The notes beneath the pieces are model-generated. The model had not been told where the DNA came from. It worked only from the letters and a program-made list of their open reading frames with translations, and did no database searches. The translations under genes were made by a program, and so were the position numbers. Positions 31,254 through 38,210 of a stretch of 64,000 bases of DNA are shown piece after piece. The stretch's first letter is position 1, and the number at the start of each line of letters is the position of its first letter. The DNA comes from Panonychus citri (Eukaryota > Arthropoda > Arachnida > Trombidiformes > Tetranychidae). Where the stretch lies: assembly GCF_014898815.1 (NCBI RefSeq), contig NW_026515416.1, positions 1,887,640 through 1,951,639 of the forward strand. Direction: 5' to 3'.

Positions 31254-33916
31254 TCAAAGAACTTGCTGATAATCACAACATCAAACACTGTTTTACGACA
31301 CCGTATCATCCTCAATCAAATGGACAAGTAGAACGTGTAAATTCTAATCTAGCTGCGATGTTATCAATGTATGTCAACGAGTATCATAACGACTGGGACG
31401 AATATCTACCTTATGTCACCTTTGCTTACAATATTTCAACTCATTCCAGTACGAGAATGTCACCTTTTGAACTTTTATACGGAAGAAAAGCTCTCACCCC
31501 TGACGAAGCTAATATTCCTGTTGACACCCCAGCATATGATGAAGAAGAGAGAATCGAATTTATCAAAAATACTTGGCCAAGATTAAGAGAGTTTGTCTTT
31601 AATAACATGGAAGAATCTCGCTCCAAGAATCTTGATGATTATAATTCAAGACATGAAAACAAAGAATTCGAAATTGGAGATCTTGTTCTTGTGTATTATC
31701 CTAATCCAATTACTACCGGACTAGTCAAAAAATTACTTCATAAATATCATGGTCCTTACGTTATCATCGAGAAACCATCGCCTCTAGTCTACGTTGTTCA
31801 AGAAATTGGTACACAAAAAAGACAAACTGTTAACATAAAACGACTAAAACATTATCAACAAAGAGATGAAAACTGCGACCACGAATCACACAAGACCACT
31901 CCAATCACCATCAGGCCTAACCTTTCATTCAACTTTAGTCGAAATCAACTGATAAGTAACCAAGATCTATCACAATCATCAAATGATAGCTGGCATGATA
32001 CTTGTGACTTTGCAGAGACACAAACAGGACCAACTTGCAGTACGCCCGCAAATAACCGGACATTCACAGTACAAAACCCAAAAAGAATCATTTTTGATAA
32101 TTCTTTCTCAACTAATCCATCTACAGATAATGATAGTTCAATTGATAGTAGAGACAACTGTCCTCTTTGCAGTGAATTATCTCAAGAAGTTCAAACTCCA
32201 AAGGAAAAAACAACTACCCCTGTACCAAAAAGAGTACGATTTTACGACGAACTAACCGACGAAGAACCATCTCCTCCAAGAAAATCGCAACATGATCCTG
32301 ATTTTTCACCGCCTAAGACTTCAGCAAGAAACTACCAAACTGAAAGAAGAGTCACCCGATCGAAAAGCGCCGGATTAACAGGACTCGTCTTCACCTTGGC
32401 TTGCCTGATTCCACTTCAAACTAACGCTGATTTTAATGTCATGAATCCTCTCTTATGGCAAAAATCAAATAAACCTGTCATCGATATGGAAGGAGAAATT
32501 TTATCTGAAATTTCACTAATCAACACATGTCCCTTCCTTTCGAAATCACTTAAGCTTCCAGAACAAAAACGAAAAGATTTCCGAGATTGGTGTAATAATC
32601 AGTACCAAGAAAGTACGATAAAAACTATCGTAAAATATTGTGATACCCGAGTGATAAGACCTAAACGAGAAATTATATTAACTGCTTCAACTCTCGTGTT
32701 TGTAGGAATATCTGCTTTCGGAATTATAAAAAGCTTTTCGGACAAGACAAAAAAGCTAGAATCAGAAATCGGTAATACAAAGATAAACATGGCAAAATTG
32801 GAAAGCAAGGTAAATGAACTCAGTGCTGCGATAGACAAAGCCATCGCACGTATCAATAACAACACAATAAGAATCGACGAATTAGAAAACTCGATATTAC
32901 CAACCATCTTATCAGCTACAGGAATAGCCAATTATTTCACCACCCTCAAAATACAATTGATTGACATATTTAAAGAAATGCAACAATCTAAAGTAAGTCC
33001 TCAAATGTTTAATTTACTTAATATCTCCATCGAAGACGAATTTAGATACCCCGTTGAATTGATGACAGTCCAATCATGTCATTTCAACATCGAAACATCA
33101 ACTTTAAAGTTCTCAATCCACGGTTTCCGACGAAATGACAACTACATGATAACAGAGGCTGACCCATTTTGGTTAAAGACAAATAATAACAATTGTGTTT
33201 ATTATGTTGGACCCACTTACGTTCTATTTCACACAAAAGAAAAAAGAGTTTGTGACATCCAAAATCGAGCAATCCAGAAAGGGCCCATAGTTGTTGATAC
33301 CAATTTCAAATGCAAAATGAACAAATCAAACTCTGAAAATTTGTGGAAAACTTCGCAATGTGAAAACACTTTTACCGATTTACAAATCAAATCCACTTCA
33401 AATGGTAGATACATCTACTGTTTTGGTCATAAAATCACAATAGCTGATGAAGAATTCGATTGTCCCAATTGGGTCTTTTCGTTTCCAAAAGATGTTAAAC
33501 TAGTTATCGACGGTGAAACCCACGAGTTCTTCAAACTACATTTCAAGTACAAAGCCGGTTTTCAACAATCTGACTTGGATGCCATAAACCACTTCTTTTC
33601 AGCCGGCCAAGTACACACCCAACTCCTCGAAAAACTCGAATTCAAAAATGAAACATTCAGTGTTATTTTGAGTAATAATCCTACTTATTTAACATCGTTA
33701 ATTATCTCCATCATCATTATTTTTTCTATCATCACTTTCCTCATCTATCGTTATATTTATCCAAAAATCAAAGCACTTCGTCTTCATTACAAAACTAGAA
33801 CACCGAAAAGCGACTCAAACGACCCTCAAGGAGAATTGGCTCTGAATAATCTAGAAAACGAACAAGATTCAACAAAAACAACAGATAAAAAACCAGTAAT
33901 CCTATTCAAATTCTAA
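31115..33916 (+). CDS. Truncated integrase fused in frame to an envelope-like glycoprotein
   Basis: 933 codons. Homology starts at about residue 15. The integrase remnant keeps the second acidic residue (VSDNGTNF, ~37) and the glutamate (NGQVERVN, ~73) with the D35E spacing, but the first catalytic aspartate is missing. A Gly-Pro-Tyr module follows (KYHGPYVIIEKPSPLVYVV, ~210-240). Next is a ~150-residue Ser/Thr/Pro-rich linker, then an envelope-like unit: signal-type hydrophobic segment at ~418-436, a basic RPKR cleavage-type site near 514-518, a hydrophobic Gly-containing stretch right after it (~519-537), heptad-like Leu/Ile repeats to ~592, several Cys, one strong membrane anchor (~860-878) and a ~50-residue tail. 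A short first subunit and long second subunit with this order resemble the F-type envelope proteins of insect errantiviruses. Whether the envelope is made from this fused frame or a spliced RNA is unknown. Confidence 0.88.
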   Translation: MLPLSNKNASPSSQNTAKFIKQQIFCRHGAPTFLVSDNGTNFTSKLIKELADNHNIKHCFTTPYHPQSNGQVERVNSNLAAMLSMYVNEYHNDWDEYLPYVTFAYNISTHSSTRMSPFELLYGRKALTPDEANIPVDTPAYDEEERIEFIKNTWPRLREFVFNNMEESRSKNLDDYNSRHENKEFEIGDLVLVYYPNPITTGLVKKLLHKYHGPYVIIEKPSPLVYVVQEIGTQKRQTVNIKRLKHYQQRDENCDHESHKTTPITIRPNLSFNFSRNQLISNQDLSQSSNDSWHDTCDFAETQTGPTCSTPANNRTFTVQNPKRIIFDNSFSTNPSTDNDSSIDSRDNCPLCSELSQEVQTPKEKTTTPVPKRVRFYDELTDEEPSPPRKSQHDPDFSPPKTSARNYQTERRVTRSKSAGLTGLVFTLACLIPLQTNADFNVMNPLLWQKSNKPVIDMEGEILSEISLINTCPFLSKSLKLPEQKRKDFRDWCNNQYQESTIKTIVKYCDTRVIRPKREIILTASTLVFVGISAFGIIKSFSDKTKKLESEIGNTKINMAKLESKVNELSAAIDKAIARINNNTIRIDELENSILPTILSATGIANYFTTLKIQLIDIFKEMQQSKVSPQMFNLLNISIEDEFRYPVELMTVQSCHFNIETSTLKFSIHGFRRNDNYMITEADPFWLKTNNNNCVYYVGPTYVLFHTKEKRVCDIQNRAIQKGPIVVDTNFKCKMNKSNSENLWKTSQCENTFTDLQIKSTSNGRYIYCFGHKITIADEEFDCPNWVFSFPKDVKLVIDGETHEFFKLHFKYKAGFQQSDLDAINHFFSAGQVHTQLLEKLEFKNETFSVILSNNPTYLTSLIISIIIIFSIITFLIYRYIYPKIKALRLHYKTRTPKSDSNDPQGELALNNLENEQDSTKTTDKKPVILFKF

Positions 33917-34000
33917 TCATCATCAAAATCATCATCAAAATCATCATCAAAATCATCATCAAAATCATCATCAAAATCAACATCAGAATCATCATCATAA
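33917..34000. repeat. 12-bp tandem repeat directly after the env stop codon
   Basis: Seven copies of TCATCATCAAAA, the last two diverged, beginning on the base after TAA. It fills 84 bp between env and the antisense region. It may have arisen by slippage and marks the junction between the conventional element and its extra cargo. Confidence 0.9.
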
Positions 34001-34305
34001 ATATTATCCTAATCTTTAGCTCAAATTTTCAATTAACCCGATAACCCGAAGTACAATAAATAAGAGAAACATATTTTCAATTTAAAATTCAAACTTTTAT
34101 TATTAAGTTTTAGTTATTATCATAAACATCTCCATCAACGTCTTCGTCAACATCATCATTGTTGTCACCTAAACCATCATATCGATCGTTCTACTAACAC
34201 TTTCTCGCTGTCACTCACTACATTACCCGAATAAAAGAATAGAAGAGGTTATTCCAGTTTAAGATTTCAAATTTTAATCAAATTTTTTCATGAGTGATAA
34301 TTATT
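34001..34305 (-). other. 3' region of the antisense unit
   Basis: Non-coding AT-rich DNA between the env-side repeat and the antisense stop codon. On the minus strand it contains an AATAAA-type signal (plus-strand TTTATT near 34,097), suitable for ending an antisense transcript before it reaches env. Assignment is inference. Confidence 0.35.
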
Positions 34306-35067
34306 TCACCATGATTTAACTGTGTTTGGAGGATAAATAATGCCTCGACCATATGAAGGACACATGAGGCGAATGTAAAAATTGCCGTAAACTTCCACTC
34401 CTTCAATTGAGCACAGATAATCTTGTACGGCCTCGAATCCCTTGTCTTGATGAGGAAACCGATATCCTGTCAATTGATTCCATGTTTTGATAACTGAACC
34501 AATAGTAACATGTTCTTTCTCCCACGAAGAATTCCATTCCAGAGTGGAAATCACTAACCTAATAGAATCCTCTAAAAAAAAAAAGAAGAGAATGATAATC
34601 CATAGATAGAATAAAAAAAAAACAAGAACAAAACTAACCCATTATTAAGTAAGCAAATTAAGAAATTTTCACAGTTAAACAAAGTAAAAGTTGACGCAAA
34701 GAGAAGTTTAACCAACAATGAATAGAGACGAACAAATAATGATTAATCAACCTTAGTTCTTTACTGCTTTTATACCAAGAAAATCAATTAAATCTTCCAA
34801 TACAAACATTAATTTTACCAAATTACTCATAAGTTCCTGAATGAAACAATTAAAACCAATAATTACCCTTCCCATCATTAACCTCCTGATTTCCTTCCCG
34901 AAGATCCATGTACTTCGAAACATTTATGAGAAAATTAGACAAGAAAAACTAATGATTTCTTTTAAACCAATTAACAATTTCCTGAACAACAAAATCAAGT
35001 TAATTAATAATAACCATTATTTTCCATCTCCTTCACGAAAAATAATCTTACCTTTTCCGTTTCTCAT
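34306..35067 (-). CDS. Antisense spliced gene inside the Gypsy element, unknown product
   Basis: Exon 2 (34,571-34,306) follows a long T tract ending in TTTTAG and encodes 88 codons of protein-like sequence: LVISTLEWNSSWEKEHVTIG, SVIKTWNQLTGYRFPHQ, GFEAVQDYLCSIEGVEVYG, RLMCPSYGRGIIYPPN, ending SW-TGA. Its leading two bases need one base from an upstream exon. At 35,046-35,051 a consensus donor (AAAAG|GTAAGA) leaves exactly one base, so the short exon 35,067-35,052 (start MRNGK) joins in frame across a 480-bp intron. The upstream frame stays open to an ATG at 35,217 and would add a very hydrophobic ~50-residue leader. The strand is opposite to gag-pol-env. No family is recognised; two Cys and aromatic-rich strands suggest a small folded domain. 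A retroviral genomic RNA would carry this in antisense and the intron could not be removed from it, which fits a captured host gene or a self-standing antisense accessory gene. Confidence 0.5.
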
Positions 35068-35217
35068 AAAAAAAAATATACACAGAAAGGTGTTTAATTG
35101 AAAATGAATATAAAAAAAAATCAGAGAAGTAGAAACATTAAGTTGATTAATGATCAAAATAACATTAAAATGCAATAAAAACACAAAACACGTGAACGAA
35201 CATAGCTCCGCCCCCAT

Positions 35218-35671
35218 AGCTCATGGCAATTTTTGGCAATTTCCTAAAATCGACTCTACCCTGACCTTTCACCAGACACCTTAAACTTATTTCTATGATG
35301 AGGTATTATCGGGTACTGGCGTTAAATGTTAATTACCTAATTGTAAACTTTGATGCTGCTGATTGTTACGGTTGTTTTAGTAAACAACATTTGGTTTAAT
35401 TGTCGATTGTTGATTAACAACAATAATCATTTTCACTTGATTGATTTACTTATTGATGATAATGGTAAACAATATTCATAACAGCAACAAGACTAATAAT
35501 GTATTAGCTTTTGATGGTGATGGTTCAACTAATTAATATATTTGATTGAAGGTTAATAAAATTAATTTACACGTAGGTTGATCAGTTTAAATTCAAGATT
35601 TAATTTGGTTTTTCAAAATTGAGACAAGAAAGTTTATTTCTTAAAAATACCAATATCATACTTAATTTTTC
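35218..35671. other. Spacer between the two antisense frames
   Basis: No gene is seen. A somewhat GC-richer patch with CTCCGCCCCCATAG lies at its left edge (35,206-35,220). It is otherwise AT-rich and may hold the promoter of the antisense gene to its left. Confidence 0.35.
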
Positions 35672-36400
35672 CTACGACCCTGCTTGCGTCACTCGTCGAT
35701 CAACCATGACCTTGTCCCAAGCAGTTTGCTGATCTTCGGGGAGTTCAAAATCATGTCCTGTTACCTCGCCAGTTGTTGGGTCAGTTATCTCAATAAACAA
35801 ATCAGGGTTGGTACAAACCACTTTCCCCCATGGAAAAACGGTAGGTGCAGCACTAGGAGGAACTCTCGATGTTGATTCGAGTCCGTCAACGACGACTCGT
35901 TCCTCGCAAGTTATTTTTAGATACCGTTGATTTTTATCTCTTTTTCGGCCGATTACATGATAAATTAATTGTGTCAGCTTCGGCCAAGAAATTCCACAAT
36001 ACGCACATTCATATAAAAAACAATGTTCCTGTTTATTGACAACGGCTTCTTTCTCCTGGACCTCAATTAATTTATCCTCTCCGCCAGCTAGTCTAACTAA
36101 TTGATCCCAAGGCAACATTTTCGCACCTTCGAGGTCTTTTGGATTAATAATCCGATCACCAGGAATGATGGAATGTTCCCAAATGGCCAAATAAAAAATT
36201 TTACCACCACGCAACGCACAATACGGCAATGATTTTACCGGAAATTCGTCCATGTCAGCAGCGACCCTAACCGATTGAGTTCCATCACCATCATGATTCA
36301 GCGAATCACAATCCCGCTCCATTGAGCTCGTTTGTTCATCTCCATCAATATGGCCACTGATTAAAGAGGAAGCTCCCTCGTTGTCCCCACTATTAATCAT
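35672..36400 (-). CDS. Antisense 242-residue open frame inside the Gypsy element, unknown product
   Basis: Uninterrupted from ATG (36,398-36,400) to TAG. Acidic, Ser/Asp-rich N-terminus (~1-50); a globular part with FYLAIWEHSIIPGDRIINP and LPWDQLVRLAGGEDKLIEV (~75-115); a Cys-His cluster at ~130-165 (YECAYCGISWPKLTQL, then YHVIGRKR and a later ITCEER) that could bind zinc; then a Pro-rich stretch and DPTTGEVTGHDFELPEDQ near the C-terminus. Base composition is richer in GC than the surroundings and codon use looks constrained, so I take it as a real gene. It is antisense to gag-pol-env. The start codon overlaps the stop of a 19-codon upstream frame (ATGA). No family recognised. Confidence 0.6.
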   Translation of the reverse strand: MINSGDNEGASSLISGHIDGDEQTSSMERDCDSLNHDGDGTQSVRVAADMDEFPVKSLPYCALRGGKIFYLAIWEHSIIPGDRIINPKDLEGAKMLPWDQLVRLAGGEDKLIEVQEKEAVVNKQEHCFLYECAYCGISWPKLTQLIYHVIGRKRDKNQRYLKITCEERVVVDGLESTSRVPPSAAPTVFPWGKVVCTNPDLFIEITDPTTGEVTGHDFELPEDQQTAWDKVMVDRRVTQAGS

Positions 36401-36456
36401 TCAGCGCTGGTACACGAATCCCCCGTTTGCCGGTTTAAACTTGAGTCTTGACTCAT
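36397..36456 (-). CDS. Upstream mini-frame overlapping the 242-residue frame
   Basis: ATG at 36,454-36,456 opens 19 codons, polar and Ser/Thr/Gln-rich (MSQDSSLNRQTGDSCTSAE). It ends in a TGA whose first two bases are the last two of the ATG of the 242-residue frame. This could be a regulatory upstream frame acting by stop-and-restart, or a former N-terminus separated by a one-base shift, since its composition resembles the start of the downstream protein. Confidence 0.3.
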   Translation of the reverse strand: MSQDSSLNRQTGDSCTSAE

Positions 36457-36926
36457 ATTTTTTTTTCTCTTTGTTGATACGTTTTAAGGAAACAAAAAAA
36501 AATACTAAAACTGAAACGTAAACAAAAAAAAAACAACAACCAGAAAGAAACAATAACAATAGAATTATTGTGGAAAAAATATTAGTAACTAATCGGAAAC
36601 TAGATCACCTCAATATCCTATTTACGCAACGACATCTATTTCCATTTCAACTGCAAATAATTTCCGCCAATTTTGAATACCAAAAATGGAATAAGCAACA
36701 CAACGATCCATATAAGGTATTTCCGATTGAAATATCGCAAGATAATTTATTTTCTGCATATAAACGGTTGATTATTAATCAAACTCATCACTCAACCTGA
36801 ATCCACAATTCAGTTAACATCAATATCACTTCAATATTAAAAAGTTTAACATCAATCCTACATCAAATCATAATTATTAGTGATCATCTTCAACTCAGTT
36901 CTATTTCATCTTTAAAACAATTCACC
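36457..36926. other. Intervening region between the antisense frame and the second gag relic
   Basis: AT-rich, with A-run tracts at 36,487-36,545. A plus-strand frame of 76 codons (36,570-36,800; FPFQLQIISANFEYQKWNKQ) lacks an ATG start and a family match, so I do not call it a gene. Divergent promoters for the antisense frame and the gag relic might lie here. Confidence 0.35.
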
Positions 36927-37596
36927 ATGAGTCTCAGTAAAATATTAACTGTTAATGTTAAAGTTCCAACCTTCAATGGATTCGAACCATCGATAGAAAA
37001 TTGGATAAGTGACTACGAACAAATCACAAATATCATTGGTTGGTCCGATGAAGCTCGTCTCGTTGGATTTCCCGATTTTTTAACTGGAGTCGCCCAACTT
37101 TTGTTCAAAGAAGAGTATTCTTACGAATATAACTTCCCGCAAAGTTGGTCAGAAGCTAAAGAAAGGTTGATCAAAGACTTTACTCCAATAACCAACAACA
37201 ACAATCAAAATAGTGAACTCCTGGACAAACCCAAGTCACCTTTCTCGGTTTCACCGATGAAATTTGCCATAATATTATAAAGGCACAACGAGAAAGGGTG
37301 CGTCTGGATCTGCTACTATTGAAGTGATTTTGGACATAGCAAGTACACTGGTTGAGACCGCTAGACATCTCAATACTCCTATCCAACCGAAGGACGAACC
37401 AAGCAAAGAACGTAAGATTATTTGTTACTTTTGCAAAGAACCTGGTCATATCCGACAGAACTGTCAACAACTTAAATATGAACGTACGTTAGCTATCCTC
37501 AGTCCAACATGCGAAAGCTCATCTTCATCATTGAATTGGCGTGCAACTTCCTCTAAGACTAAAGGATCCAAGAAATCAACGACTTTGCAACAGTGA
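36927..37596 (+). pseudogene. Second, divergent gag relic near the 3' LTR
   Basis: Starts with ATG and 100 codons of Gag-like sequence: VPTFNGFEPSIENWISDYEQ, IIGWSDEARLVGFPDFLTG, SWSEAKERLIKDFTP, the pattern of the retrotransposon Gag structural domain. A frameshift near 37,225 and another near 37,320 follow. The third frame (37,324-37,596) carries a zinc knuckle CYFCKEPGHIRQNC with correct C-x2-C-x4-H-x4-C spacing and a basic, Ser-rich tail. It is clearly distinct from the element's own Gag (knuckle CLYCKKVGHIARDC), so it is not a simple internal duplication. Likely origins are recombination with another Gypsy lineage during reverse transcription or an older accessory gag. The frameshifts show it is not producing intact Gag now. 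Confidence 0.75.
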
Positions 37597-37631
37597 AAAA
37601 CTGAAACAAGGGACTGTTTCAACTTCTAGTC

Positions 37632-37639
37632 GGGGGAAA
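37632..37639 (+). other. Polypurine tract
   Basis: GGGGGAAA abuts the first base of the 3' LTR, the expected position and composition for the primer of plus-strand DNA synthesis. Confidence 0.75.
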
Positions 37640-38148
37640 TGTAACGTAAATTTCGGTCTCATTATTCATCACTGGTTACAAACCCGTACAAGGATAAATC
37701 CGTTCATTATCAATAATCAATAACCAATTAACCCTTATTTAGGATTACTTCCTTCCGTAACCAATATGATCTTTACTATATTTGGATCATAATCATTAAT
37801 TACTAATCAACCTAAATCTCTATTACTAACCGACAAAGATGAATAAACCTTTGACTCACGAGACACTCGTGACTCTTGATGATCTTGTATAAAATCAGAT
37901 CACTTACTAATAGAAGGTTCACTTCTTTAGAATCAACATAACATTCAAGTTAAAACATTCTAATAGATTTCATCTTGTCATCATCTTTTAATCAAGTTAA
38001 CCCATTCCAATAATCTGTGTAATTCATTACAATCATTTAATCAACAATTGGATAATAAAGTTCATTTATATTAGTTAAAGTTCTTCTAATAACGTTTCTA
38101 CATTATTTAATTCGTTCGTCACTCATTCCGTAACTTTTTCACGTTACA
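37640..38148 (+). repeat. 3' LTR
   Basis: 509 bp, uninterrupted, beginning TGTAACG and ending CGTTACA. TATAAAA at 37,888-37,894 and AATAAA at 38,054-38,059 divide it into likely U3, R and U5. It shows the pre-insertion state of the site where the foldback entered the other LTR. Confidence 0.95.
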
Positions 38149-38210
38149 AAATTATCTCTTTATGCGCAATTGATATAATTTTTGTTCTCATCTCATTTTT
38201 CGTGGCTGTA
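38149..38210 (+). repeat. Right arm of an inverted repeat interrupted by the Gypsy element
   Basis: Inverted copy of 25,564-25,625. Its first four bases are also the AAAT target duplication, so the Gypsy element integrated at the inner edge of this arm. Confidence 0.85.

Larger units (their letters stand above)
25702..38148 (+). mobile_element. Ty3/Gypsy LTR retrotransposon with envelope-like gene and antisense cargo
   Basis: A single element of 12,447 bp (about 11.2 kb without the nested insertion). It is bounded by TGTAACG...CGTTACA LTRs and flanked by AAAT duplications (25,698-25,701 and 38,149-38,152), the 4-bp size usual for Gypsy-type integration. Internal order: tRNA-Leu-type primer site; gag-protease-reverse transcriptase-RNase H in one frame; zinc-binding and truncated integrase; Gly-Pro-Tyr module; envelope-like segment; 12-bp tandem repeat; antisense open frames; a second gag relic; polypurine tract; 3' LTR. 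It is broken by a nonsense codon in RNase H and a deletion in the integrase. LTRs differ by only three small indels, so insertion looks recent. An envelope-like product makes it errantivirus-like. Confidence 0.93.

Noticed and set aside
31371..33414. Several 60-110 codon frames on both strands within the integrase-env frame
   Set aside because: Shadows of the 933-codon sense frame.
36570..36800. 76-codon plus-strand frame ahead of the second gag relic
   Set aside because: Non-ATG start and no Gag or other motif; could be a gag leader but nothing supports it.
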